This document shows positions 9,139 through 16,512 of a stretch of DNA of 64,000 nucleotides, one piece after another. The notes under the pieces are model-generated. The model saw only the letters and a program-made list of their open reading frames with translations. It was not told the DNA's origin and made no database searches. The DNA is from Rhodocyclales bacterium (GTDB lineage Bacteria; Pseudomonadota; Gammaproteobacteria; Burkholderiales; Rhodocyclaceae): NCBI GenBank assembly GCA_016177805.1, contig JACOUN010000097.1:22427-86426 (forward strand). The letters run 5' to 3'. Numbering within the stretch: position 1 is the first letter of the stretch; every line of letters starts with the position of its first letter. The translations under genes were made by a program, and so were the position numbers.

Positions 9139-9495
9139 ATGACAGAGGGTATTCCCCCGTGGGTGCTGGTAATCGACTATGTCCTCGGGGTGGTGATGTG
9201 GACCCTGATCGGACGTTTCGGCATGCGCTTGTTCCTGCCGGAAGAGAGCCGCTTCTTTTTCAGTCGCTTCTTCATCAAGGTGACGAACCCCTTGATCAAG
9301 CTGTTCGAGCCGATTACCCCCGGATTCCTGGTCCAGGCCATGGTGCCGCTGTACGTGGCGTGGTTTTTCTACATGGTCCGGTTCTACCTGATGCCGTGGC
9401 TGCTGGGCTACTCGGTGATGGGGATGCTGTCCTTTCCGCTGGAGAGCGAATTGGGCAAGGGAGTGGCGTACCTGGTCGGGTTGGTCGTGAAGTGA
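9139..9495 (+). CDS. Small conserved-looking membrane protein beside the symporter
   Basis: A 118-residue protein with three to four predicted membrane segments (about residues 8-25, 63-85 and 88-115). A central amphipathic part is rich in Phe and has two short charged stretches (PEESRFFFSRFFIKVTNPLIKLFEPITP). The PLIKLFEPITPGFL pattern is reminiscent of YggT-type proteins, where short amphipathic pieces precede a membrane helix, but I cannot assign it to that family. It lies just behind the symporter terminator, so it may be read through from it or have its own promoter. Function unknown. Confidence 0.72.
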   Translation: MTEGIPPWVLVIDYVLGVVMWTLIGRFGMRLFLPEESRFFFSRFFIKVTNPLIKLFEPITPGFLVQAMVPLYVAWFFYMVRFYLMPWLLGYSVMGMLSFPLESELGKGVAYLVGLVVK

Positions 9496-9505
9496 TCAGG
9501 CCCGG

Positions 9506-10192
9506 TTAGCGCTGCGCTGTTGCGGGCGCGCCCGTGCCGCATAGCGTGCCGGCGTCCAGCAGGCGGCGCAGGTCGCGGCGGACCTCCTGCCAGCGAAAGC
9601 GCACCGAGTTCCTGACGATGTCCTCGTCAAGCTGCTTCAGTTCATCGATGATGGGTGCCCAGGTCACCAGCGCCGCCGGACTTTCGCCGAACGGTGTTTC
9701 ATCGTCGGTGATCGTTGCCCACTCGCATCCGGCCACGCGCGCGCGCAGGCGCCGGGCGTGCTCCTCGAAGGCGGGGCCGGCGTCGGGGGGGATTCCCGTA
9801 GCGGCGAGTATGCCGCTCACCGTTGCCAGGATCGCTTCGCCGATACCGGATGTGGTGCCGGGTGTGCGCTGCGCCAGCAACCCGCCCGCGTAGATCGACA
9901 GGTCGGACAGGCATGCGAGCCACATCTGCCATTTGGCGATGTTGATCGACTCGACGAAGGCGTCGTCGTCGAACAGCTCCGGATAGCGCGCTCCGGCGCG
10001 GGTGCGCAGATAGCCATACAGCGATGTCTGCGCAACGAAGCTCGCGCGCGTGTCGAGAAACCTTCCGAGGTCTTCGTATGTGTAGATCGGCTGGTCACGT
10101 TTGCGCCCTGCACCGACGTACTCGCGCACCAGGCGCAGCAGGGCGCGCGGATCGAACAGCATCTGCAGCAGGCGTCGGTTGTCGGTTGGCAT
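9506..10192 (-). CDS. Hypothetical soluble protein
   Basis: I do not recognise this 228-residue protein. It is largely helical, with no signal peptide or clear membrane segment. Recognisable stretches are an N-terminal LFDPRALLRLVREYV helix, the aromatic patch AQTSLYGYLRTRAG, the WQMWLACLSDLSIYAGGLLAQ segment near residues 93-113, and an acidic C-terminal half. ATG 10192 is preferred; an upstream TTG or ATG could add up to 16 residues (to 10240) that look non-native. It is divergent from the TauE/SafE gene and convergent with the small membrane protein. Codon use resembles its neighbours, so recent transfer is not indicated. Confidence 0.7.
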   Translation of the reverse strand: MPTDNRRLLQMLFDPRALLRLVREYVGAGRKRDQPIYTYEDLGRFLDTRASFVAQTSLYGYLRTRAGARYPELFDDDAFVESINIAKWQMWLACLSDLSIYAGGLLAQRTPGTTSGIGEAILATVSGILAATGIPPDAGPAFEEHARRLRARVAGCEWATITDDETPFGESPAALVTWAPIIDELKQLDEDIVRNSVRFRWQEVRRDLRRLLDAGTLCGTGAPATAQR

Positions 10193-10298
10193 GGCGGGTC
10201 GCCCGTGATGCGTGCATTGAGGATCGTCTATTATAGGCACTTGGCCGGCGGTCGAGACTGATGGCTGTAGCGGTGCGGCATGGCGCGGAGCGGGGTAT

Positions 10299-11105
10299 AT
10301 GGGGTTTGATGTGTGGTGGTTCAGCTACCTGGTGCTGGGTGGGTTCGTCGGGTTCTTCGCGGGGCTGCTGGGCGTGGGCGGTGGCGGCATCATGGTGCCG
10401 GTCCTCACCACGTTGTTCGTCACGCAGGGGTTTCCGGTCGAAAAGGCGGTGCATCTGGCGCTGGGGACTTCGATGGCGGCCATCGTCATGACCTCGGTCG
10501 CGAGCCTGCGCGCCCATCACGCTCACGGTGCGGTGCGCTGGGACGTGGTGCGTGGCATCACCCCCGGCATCCTGGCGGGCACCTTCGGCGCGACCTTCAT
10601 CGCGGCACGCGTGGCGTCGCAACCGCTGGCGATATTCTTCGCCGCATTCATGGCTTACGTGGCGCTGCAGATGCTGGCCAACATCAAGCCCAAGCCGTCG
10701 CGCAACCTGCCCGGCCCGTTTGGATTGAGCGCGGTGGGGGTCGGCATAGGCGGGGTTTCCGCGCTGGTGGCGATTGGTGGTGGGTCGTTGTCGGTGCCGT
10801 TCATGACCTGGTGCAACGTCAAGGTGCACCACGCCATCGGGACTTCGGCGGCCATCGGCTTGCCGATCGCGCTGGCCGGGACGGTGGGTTACCTGATCAA
10901 TGGCTGGAGCGCGGCCGACATGCCGGCGCTGAGCCTGGGTTTCGTCTATCTGCCGGCGCTGGTGCTGGTGAGCCTGGTCAGCATGTTCACCGCGCCGCTG
11001 GGCGCGCGCCTGGCGCACCGGCTGCCGGTGGCCACTCTGAAGCGGGTGTTTGCGGGCGTGCTGATCCTGCTGTGTGCGAAGATGCTGCATACGGTGTTTT
11101 CATGA
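10299..11105 (+). CDS. TauE/SafE family permease
   Basis: A 268-residue inner-membrane protein with about eight membrane segments and the two internally repeated Gly-rich motifs of the TauE/SafE family: FFAGLLGVGGGGIMVP (about residues 18-33) and VSALVAIGGGSLSVP (about residues 153-167). Family members move anions such as sulfite, sulfoacetate or taurine-derived products. The substrate is not evident here. The LysE-type exporter gene starts 25 bases later on the same strand, so the two are probably one transcript. Confidence 0.9.
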   Translation: MGFDVWWFSYLVLGGFVGFFAGLLGVGGGGIMVPVLTTLFVTQGFPVEKAVHLALGTSMAAIVMTSVASLRAHHAHGAVRWDVVRGITPGILAGTFGATFIAARVASQPLAIFFAAFMAYVALQMLANIKPKPSRNLPGPFGLSAVGVGIGGVSALVAIGGGSLSVPFMTWCNVKVHHAIGTSAAIGLPIALAGTVGYLINGWSAADMPALSLGFVYLPALVLVSLVSMFTAPLGARLAHRLPVATLKRVFAGVLILLCAKMLHTVFS

Positions 11106-11130
11106 CTATCGGTTCAACCGGGAGAAGGCG

Positions 11131-11748
11131 ATGAGCTGGAGCGTGTGGTTGGCTTTCCTTTTTGCGTCGCTGGTGATCGCGGTGACGCCGGGGCCGGGGG
11201 CGGTGCTGAGCATTGCGACCGGCATGCGTCACGGCTATCCGACCGCGCTGCGCGCGATTGCCGGTCTCGAATCGGCGCTGCTGATCCAGCTCGGGGTGGT
11301 GGCCCTGGGACTGGGGGCGGTGCTGGCGGCGTCGAGCACCGCGTTCTTGCTGCTGAAAGTGGGCGGCGCCCTGTACCTGATCTGGCTCGGAGTGTGCAAA
11401 TGGCGTGCGCCGGTCGAGGAGGTCGACGAGAGCGCGGTGTTGCAGCGGCGTTCAAGTGGCTTCTATCTGCAGGGGCTGTTCGTCAATCTGACCAACCCCA
11501 AGGCCATTATCTTCATCGTCGCGCTGGTGCCGCAGTTCGTTGATCCGGCGCTGCCTCAGTGGCCGCAATTCCTGGTGATCGGGGCGACATTGGTGGCGGC
11601 CGATGTGCTGGCGATGTCCGGCTACGCATTGCTGGCCGGGCGCTGCCGCGGCTGGTTTCACAGCCCGCGCATGATACGTGCGCAGAACCGGGTGTTCGGT
11701 GGCCTGTTCGTATCCGCCGGGGCCTTGCTTGCGAGCACTTCGCGCTGA
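11131..11748 (+). CDS. LysE/RhtB family amino-acid exporter
   Basis: A 205-residue protein with five to six membrane segments typical of the LysE/RhtB superfamily. The hallmark TPGPGAVLSIATGMRHG lies at about residues 20-36, and the FVNLTNPKAIIF motif at about residues 120-131. Such proteins export amino acids or related small molecules by proton antiport. ATG 11131 is used because GGGAGAAGG sits just upstream and the product then starts with the typical short cytoplasmic lead; a longer in-frame opening from 11074 looks unconserved. It converges with the metal-binding protein gene. Confidence 0.9.
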   Translation: MSWSVWLAFLFASLVIAVTPGPGAVLSIATGMRHGYPTALRAIAGLESALLIQLGVVALGLGAVLAASSTAFLLLKVGGALYLIWLGVCKWRAPVEEVDESAVLQRRSSGFYLQGLFVNLTNPKAIIFIVALVPQFVDPALPQWPQFLVIGATLVAADVLAMSGYALLAGRCRGWFHSPRMIRAQNRVFGGLFVSAGALLASTSR

Positions 11749-11761
11749 GCGGCGGATCCGG

Positions 11762-12703
11762 TCAGCGCGGAACCGGCTGCAGCCCTGCCATCAGCGTGCG
11801 CAGGTTGTGCCGCATCAGTTCGATGTAGGTAGAGGCTGGCCCACCCGCTTCCGACAACGTGTCCGAATACAGGGTGCCGCCGATGCGCGCGCCGCTTTCT
11901 TCGCTGATGCGGGTGATCAGGCGCGGGTCGGCGATGTTCTCGACGAAGGCCACGCGGGCGTTTTCACTGCGCAGCAGGCGGATCAGGCGGGCGACTTCGG
12001 TGGCCGAGGTTTCGGCCTCGCCGCTGATCCCGGAGGCCGCGACAAAGCGGATGCCGTAGGCGGCGGCGAAATAGCCGAACGCATCGTGTGACGTGACCAC
12101 GGTGCGCTGTTCCGGCGTCAGCGTGGCGAGGGTGGTGCGGATTTCGTGTTCCAGCGCGTCAAGCGCGTCGATGTAGCGCTGGGCGTTGGCGGCATAGTGC
12201 TCGGCCGCGCCGGGGTCGCGCGCGGCGAGCACGTTGGCGATGTTGGCGACGTATTGCCGCGCGTTGGTGACGCTCTGCCACGCATGCGGGTCGAACTGGG
12301 CCTGCCCGTGATGGTGTTCCGTTTCGCCCTCGTGGTCGTGCGTGTCGGCGGCGACCAGCGGGGTAATGCCGGCACTGACGATGACGACTGTGTCGGTACG
12401 TCCCGCCGATTTGGCAAGGCGCTCGATCCACGCATCGAAGCCCAGCCCGTTGGCGATCACCACATCGGCTGCGCGCACCGCGCGCGCATCGGAGGGACGG
12501 GGCTGGTAGCCGTGGGCGTCGACCCCCGGACCCACCAGCGTCACGACGCGGGTGTGCTCGCCCCCGACCGCCTGGACGAAATCGCCCAGTATGCTGAAGC
12601 TGGCGACTACCTGGAGCGGCTCGGCGTGCGCGGCGGCCGGCAGCAAGGCGGCGAGGATCAGTGTCAGGCGGCGCAGATGCTGGAGGACGTGCAGGGCAGT
12701 CAT
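11762..12703 (-). CDS. Zinc/manganese ABC transporter substrate-binding protein (ZnuA-like)
   Basis: A 313-residue periplasmic protein of the cluster A-I metal-binding family. It has a signal peptide ending near PAAAHA (residue 27), then VVASFSILGDFVQAVGG. The metal-ligand histidines appear as VDAHGYQP, FDPHAWQS and TSHDAFGYFA, with late ENIADPRLI. A His-rich loop (THDHEGETEHHHGQ) near residues 117-130, typical of zinc-type members, precedes the second ligand. The gene is last in an operon with permease and ATPase genes, 18 bases after the permease stop. Zinc is favoured over manganese by the His loop and the operator-like element upstream of the operon, but this is inference. Confidence 0.92.
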   Translation of the reverse strand: MTALHVLQHLRRLTLILAALLPAAAHAEPLQVVASFSILGDFVQAVGGEHTRVVTLVGPGVDAHGYQPRPSDARAVRAADVVIANGLGFDAWIERLAKSAGRTDTVVIVSAGITPLVAADTHDHEGETEHHHGQAQFDPHAWQSVTNARQYVANIANVLAARDPGAAEHYAANAQRYIDALDALEHEIRTTLATLTPEQRTVVTSHDAFGYFAAAYGIRFVAASGISGEAETSATEVARLIRLLRSENARVAFVENIADPRLITRISEESGARIGGTLYSDTLSEAGGPASTYIELMRHNLRTLMAGLQPVPR

Positions 12704-12721
12704 GAATACTCCGCGATTGGA

Positions 12722-13588
12722 TCAGAATTCGAGATGGGGGCGGCGCCACAGCCGCGCGCCTATCAGCCCGCCGGGTGCGAGCACCAGCGATGCGACGTAG
12801 ATGATGCCGGCGGCGAGTACGATGGCCGGGCCGGCGGGCACATCGGCATGGAAGGAGGCGAGCAGTCCGGCAAGCCCGCTGAGTACTGCCGTGACGGCCG
12901 AGAGTGCCAGCATCAGGGATAGCCGCGAGGTCCACAGGCGCGCGGCGGCGGCGGGCAGCACCATGATGCCGACCGCCATCAAGGTGCCCAGCGCATGAAA
13001 GCCGCTGACCAGGTTGAGCACCACCAGTACCAGGAAGGCGTAGTGCGTGACCGGACTCAGCACGCTGACGCTGCGCAGGAACGCGGGGTCGAAGCATTCC
13101 AGCACCAGCGGCCGGTACAGCAGCGCGAGGGCGAACAGCGTCACGCTCGAAATCGCGGCGATGAGCAGCAGTGACGCGTCGTCCAGCGCCAGAATGGAGC
13201 CGAACAGGACGTGCAGCAGATCGAGATTGCGCCCGCGCAGCGACACGATCAGCACGCCTGCCGCCAGCGATATCAGGTAGAACGCGGCCAGACTGGCGTC
13301 TTCCTTGAGGATGGACGAGCGCGCCACCGCGCCCGCGGCGAGCGCGACCAGCACCCCCGCGACGATGCCACCCACGGTCATTGCGCCCAGCGACAGGCCG
13401 AAGGCGAGGTAGCCCAGCGCCGCGCCCGGCAGGATCGCGTGCGCCATCGCGTCGCCCATCAGGCTCATCCGGCGCAGCAGCAGGAACAGCCCGACCGGGG
13501 TGGCGCCCAGGGCCAGCGCGAGGCATCCCGCCAGCGCACGGCGCATGAACTCGAAATCGGCAAACGGGGCGAACAGCCACTCGGCCAT
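12722..13588 (-). CDS. Metal ABC transporter permease (ZnuB-like)
   Basis: A 288-residue integral membrane permease of the ABC-3 family, with eight or more membrane segments. The family patterns are RRALAGCLALALGATPVGLFLLLRRMSLMGDAMAHAILPG near the N-terminus (landmark RMSLMGDAMAHA, where the ATPase contacts) and YAFLVLVVLNLVSGFHALGTLMAVG in the middle (landmark GTLMAVG). It starts at ATG 13588, which overlaps the stop of the upstream ATPase gene in an ATGA arrangement, so translation is coupled. It forms the inner-membrane channel for the adjacent binding protein. Confidence 0.92.
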   Translation of the reverse strand: MAEWLFAPFADFEFMRRALAGCLALALGATPVGLFLLLRRMSLMGDAMAHAILPGAALGYLAFGLSLGAMTVGGIVAGVLVALAAGAVARSSILKEDASLAAFYLISLAAGVLIVSLRGRNLDLLHVLFGSILALDDASLLLIAAISSVTLFALALLYRPLVLECFDPAFLRSVSVLSPVTHYAFLVLVVLNLVSGFHALGTLMAVGIMVLPAAAARLWTSRLSLMLALSAVTAVLSGLAGLLASFHADVPAGPAIVLAAGIIYVASLVLAPGGLIGARLWRRPHLEF

Positions 13589-14358
13589 CAAGCGACCTCC
13601 GGTGCCGGGTGGCGATGACATACCGGCGCGTGGTCGTCGAAGGTTTCCGCGAGGCGACGGGCGCGCAGCAGCAACGGTTCGGTGAGGATGCTGGCGGTCG
13701 GACCGAAGCCCAGTGATTCGCGCGCGAGCAGCAAACACTGCGGAAAATGCCGGTGCACGCGCTCAAGGTCGTGCAGCACCGCGAGTATGGTGCGGCCTTC
13801 GGCGTGCCATGTCAGCATCAGCGCGACCAGGTCTTCGGTGGTCCGCGCGTCGATGGCATTGAACGGTTCGTCCAGCAGCAGCAGCCGCGCATCCTGCAGC
13901 ATCAGGCGCGCGAAGCGGGCGCGCTGCAGTTGCCCGCCGGACAAGGTGCCGATCGGGCGCTGTTCGAGTCCGGACAAACCCACTGCAGCCAGCGTTGCGC
14001 GCACGCGCCGCGCCTGTCCTCGGTTGAGCCCGCCCAGGGGGCCGAGCTGATGCCACAACCCCATTGCCACCATGTCGAAGACGTTGACCGGGAAGCTGCG
14101 GTCGATCTCGCTCAGTTGCGGCAGATAGGCGATGCGCTCGCGCGGGGCGCCGAGCGCGTACGCGCCCTGCAGCGGTTTCAGCTCCCCGACCAGTGCCTTG
14201 AGCAGGGTCGATTTTCCGGCGCCGTTGGGGCCCACGATCGCGACGAGCGCGCCGTGATCGACTTCGCAACTGAGATGGTGCACCGCCGGGTGCCGGTCGT
14301 AGCCGAGGGTGAGGTTGTCGCAGCGCAGTGCGGGCGCGGATAGGGAAGCGGCATTCAT
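13588..14358 (-). CDS. Metal ABC transporter ATP-binding protein (ZnuC-like)
   Basis: A 256-residue ABC ATPase with Walker A GPNGAGKST near residue 43, Q-loop YLPQLSEIDRSFP, signature LSGGQLQRARFAR and Walker B LLLLDEPFNAID. The Q-loop wording is typical of ATPases from zinc/manganese importers. ATG 14358 is chosen because it overlaps the stop of the small His-rich gene as ATGA; an upstream GTG would add nine residues. It couples at its end to the permease gene in the same way. Confidence 0.93.
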   Translation of the reverse strand: MNAASLSAPALRCDNLTLGYDRHPAVHHLSCEVDHGALVAIVGPNGAGKSTLLKALVGELKPLQGAYALGAPRERIAYLPQLSEIDRSFPVNVFDMVAMGLWHQLGPLGGLNRGQARRVRATLAAVGLSGLEQRPIGTLSGGQLQRARFARLMLQDARLLLLDEPFNAIDARTTEDLVALMLTWHAEGRTILAVLHDLERVHRHFPQCLLLARESLGFGPTASILTEPLLLRARRLAETFDDHAPVCHRHPAPEVA

Positions 14359-14576
14359 CCTCGGGCCCAGAACACGAACAGCCACATCGTCACCGCCGCA
14401 GCCATGGCAATCGCAACTCGCACTCCGGCGCTGACGCCCATCGCGCAGACATGTGAACGCGGGGAATGGGCATGCGGGGCATGTGCGTCGGCTGAGTGCG
14501 GATGTGCCGGGACGGCTTCGGGAGCGTGGGTCATCTGGGGAGGGGCAGTGAGTGCGTTGCGGACAACGCGTACCAT
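14355..14576 (-). CDS. Small His-rich membrane peptide heading the metal importer operon
   Basis: A short protein (about 73 residues from ATG 14576; 59 from ATG 14534) with a His/Ala/Pro-rich N-terminal part containing HPHSADAHAPHAHSPRSH and a single C-terminal membrane segment ending WLFVFWARG. The His spacing suggests metal binding. It overlaps the ATPase start by four bases and is the first gene after the candidate metal-regulator operator, so it is probably part of the zinc-uptake response. I know no named family. The start is uncertain: 14603, 14576 and 14534 are all in-frame ATGs, and the operator covers the first of them. Confidence 0.6.
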   Translation of the reverse strand: MVRVVRNALTAPPQMTHAPEAVPAHPHSADAHAPHAHSPRSHVCAMGVSAGVRVAIAMAAAVTMWLFVFWARG

Positions 14577-14588
14577 GGCGTCAACGAC

Positions 14589-14629
14589 GCAACATTGTAG
14601 CATTCACACAATGCAATAATGTTGCATTG
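14589..14629. promoter_or_regulatory. Paired palindromic operator, candidate Zur site
   Basis: Two 13-base near-palindromes with the shape GCAAYA-N-TGTTGC lie at 14589-14601 and 14613-14625, centre-to-centre 24 bases, each with one mismatch. The second is embedded in a perfect 8-base inverted repeat (14609-14616 with 14622-14629). The element is AT-rich against a GC-rich background and sits directly upstream of the His-rich gene and the metal importer operon. Fur-family regulators such as Zur bind this kind of repeated dyad. The assignment to Zur is inferred from the genes controlled. Confidence 0.6.
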
Positions 14630-14663
14630 TTCTGCCGTGCAGGCGCCGCCCGCGCCCGCCGCT

Positions 14664-15029
14664 TCAGCCGGCGAACAGCGACGACAGTTCGCGGTCGAGC
14701 AGCGTGGCATCCCCGAGATTGAGTTCCAGCAGTCTGCGCAGGTGGGTGATGCTGTCCAGGTCGATTTCGCGACAGGTGAATCCGATGTGCGCGTCCTCGA
14801 CATGGGCAACTTCCCCTTCCATGCGCACCGCCGCCTTGCCCTCGCCCAGCGACAGTACCAGCGTGACCGAGTCACCGATACCGGCGTCAGTTCCAGGAGA
14901 TGTTTTCACGCATGCGCCCTTGAGCGACAAGTCGAGCACGTCGCAGGGGTTCCACTGGCCGCCGCTTAGCAAGCGTGCCCCCCCGGCGAAATGAATGCGA
15001 GAAAACAGCCTGCGTTGCTCTTCCGACAT
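14664..15029 (-). CDS. PilZ domain protein, probable c-di-GMP receptor
   Basis: A 121-residue cytoplasmic protein that is essentially one PilZ domain. The c-di-GMP-binding signature is present: the RxxxR motif as R7-L-F-S-R11 and the DxSxxG motif as D33-L-S-L-K-G38, followed by strands ending in HIGFTCREID and a C-terminal helix (SITHLRRLLELNLGD). ATG 15029 is chosen because GGAG lies about nine bases upstream; ATG 15044 is also in frame. It lies divergent from the exopolysaccharide cluster, so it may sense c-di-GMP for EPS production or for the type IV pili encoded later in the window, but neither target is shown. Confidence 0.88.
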   Translation of the reverse strand: MSEEQRRLFSRIHFAGGARLLSGGQWNPCDVLDLSLKGACVKTSPGTDAGIGDSVTLVLSLGEGKAAVRMEGEVAHVEDAHIGFTCREIDLDSITHLRRLLELNLGDATLLDRELSSLFAG

Positions 15030-15090
15030 GGTGTATGTCTCCACGACGGGCGCCGACGCGCCAGACCCAACAAGGGGACGGTTTCATTGT

Positions 15091-15120
15091 GTTACGCTTT
15101 GTTCAAGGCAGCAACTATAA
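15091..15120 (+). promoter_or_regulatory. Candidate promoter of the exopolysaccharide cluster
   Basis: A perfect TATAAT (15115-15120) stands out in this GC-rich DNA. An imperfect -35 (TTACGC at 15091-15096) lies 18 bases upstream. It faces the first EPS gene, whose start is about 160 bases downstream, leaving room for a long leader. The rest of the 250-base gap between the PilZ gene and the EPS cluster shows no gene. Confidence 0.42.
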
Positions 15121-15278
15121 TTGCGATTCATATCGAGTTGGCTGGATGTGTCGCATCACGAGTCGACGCGTATCTTCCGAGCACGTGATTGTTCATGTGA
15201 GCGAGGTGCGAGCGCCGGCCAAGTCTGCAGTGCGAAGATGTTTCGTTGCAGATGGATGATTGCCCCGGAGAGAAAAAC

Positions 15279-16316
15279 ATGAAGAAAGTGGTGGTTACGG
15301 GTGGCGCGGGATTTGCCGGGTCGCACATCGTCGACGAGCTGTGCCGCGCATGTCCGGACGCTCAAGTCGTGGTGTTCGACAAGATGACCTACGCGGGAGA
15401 CGTGCGCAACATCGCCCATCACCTGTTCGCTGACCGGATACGTTTGATCGTTGGGGATGTGGCGGACCTTGGCGCCTGTCGCCGTGCGGTTGCCGATGCG
15501 TCGCTGGTGATCCATGCGGCGGCGGAAAGCCACGTCGATCACTCTTTCGGCAATTCGCTGGAATTCACGCGCACCAACGTGCTCGGCACGCATGCGCTGG
15601 TGGAGGCCTGTCGGCAGGAGAGGGTGCCGCGCATCATTCACGTCAGCACCGACGAGGTGTATGGCGAGGTTCTGGACGGCGCCGTGGATGAGGAGGCGGT
15701 GCTGCGGCCGACGAATCCGTATTCGTCGTCCAAGGCCGCGGCGGAGATGATCCTGCGTGGCTACATCCAGTCCTATCAGGCACCGATCCTGATCGTGCGC
15801 GCCAACAATCTCTATGGCGTGCGCCAGTTTCCGGAAAAGATCATACCGCGCTTCATCTGCCACATGCTGACCGGGCGCCGCCTGCCTTTGCACGGTGATG
15901 GCTTGAACCGTCGCCACTACCTGAGCACGAAGGATTTCGCCCGCGCGGTGCTGTTTCTCGCCCAGAAAGGAGAAGTGGGCGAGACCTACAACATCGGCAC
16001 GCAGGAGGAGTACACCAACCTGCAGGTGGGCGAGATGATCGCTGGGCATTTCGGGCGGGGCGTCGCCGATGTGGCCGATTTCGTGTCCGACCGTCCTTTC
16101 AATGACGCCCGCTATTCCATCTCCTGGGACAAGCTCGCGGCCATGGGGTGGCGGCCCGGCAACCGCCTGCGTGACGACATCGGACAACTCGTGGCCTGGT
16201 ACTCGGAGCACCTGGGGCGCTACGCGGACCTGTTCGGCGTGGCGCGCGATCCAGCCGCCGATGCGCCGGAAGACGGCGCGTTCGGGGTCAATGCGGGGTT
16301 GGGGCTGGCGACGTGA
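15279..16316 (+). CDS. dTDP-glucose 4,6-dehydratase-type nucleotide-sugar dehydratase
   Basis: A 345-residue extended SDR that fits the RmlB-type dehydratases, which turn dTDP-glucose into the 4-keto-6-deoxy sugar used for rhamnose and related sugars. The NAD-binding TGGAGFAGSH motif is at residues 7-16, the catalytic STDEVYG (Thr, Asp, Glu) near residue 125, and the YxxxK pair in NPYSSSKAAAE near residue 150. The RRHYLSTKDFARA and NIGTQEEYTNL motifs also match. ATG 15279 follows GGAGA; an upstream in-frame ATG is less likely. It is the first gene of the EPS cluster. No rmlA, C or D gene is near, so later steps must be encoded elsewhere or the product differs. Confidence 0.88.
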   Translation: MKKVVVTGGAGFAGSHIVDELCRACPDAQVVVFDKMTYAGDVRNIAHHLFADRIRLIVGDVADLGACRRAVADASLVIHAAAESHVDHSFGNSLEFTRTNVLGTHALVEACRQERVPRIIHVSTDEVYGEVLDGAVDEEAVLRPTNPYSSSKAAAEMILRGYIQSYQAPILIVRANNLYGVRQFPEKIIPRFICHMLTGRRLPLHGDGLNRRHYLSTKDFARAVLFLAQKGEVGETYNIGTQEEYTNLQVGEMIAGHFGRGVADVADFVSDRPFNDARYSISWDKLAAMGWRPGNRLRDDIGQLVAWYSEHLGRYADLFGVARDPAADAPEDGAFGVNAGLGLAT

Positions 16317-16512
16317 GGGTCGCGAGCTTGACCGTGGTGCGGAGGCTGGCCGGTGGCCCTGGCACTGCTTGGCGGTATGGTCGCGAGCAGGAAGGTCGCG
16401 TATGGCGCAGATAGTCGGAGCCAGCCAATACACGGATCGCCGGAAGGGATGCAGCCGGCGCGCGAGCGCAACCTGCAACCTTGCCTGCGAGCGGGTAGCA
16501 GCGGGTTCCGAC

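Noticed and set aside
16069..16512. An N-terminal extension of the sugar transferase back into the dehydratase gene
   Set aside because: The extra 148 codons encode unconserved sequence and overlap the dehydratase; the membrane-start at 16513 fits the family.
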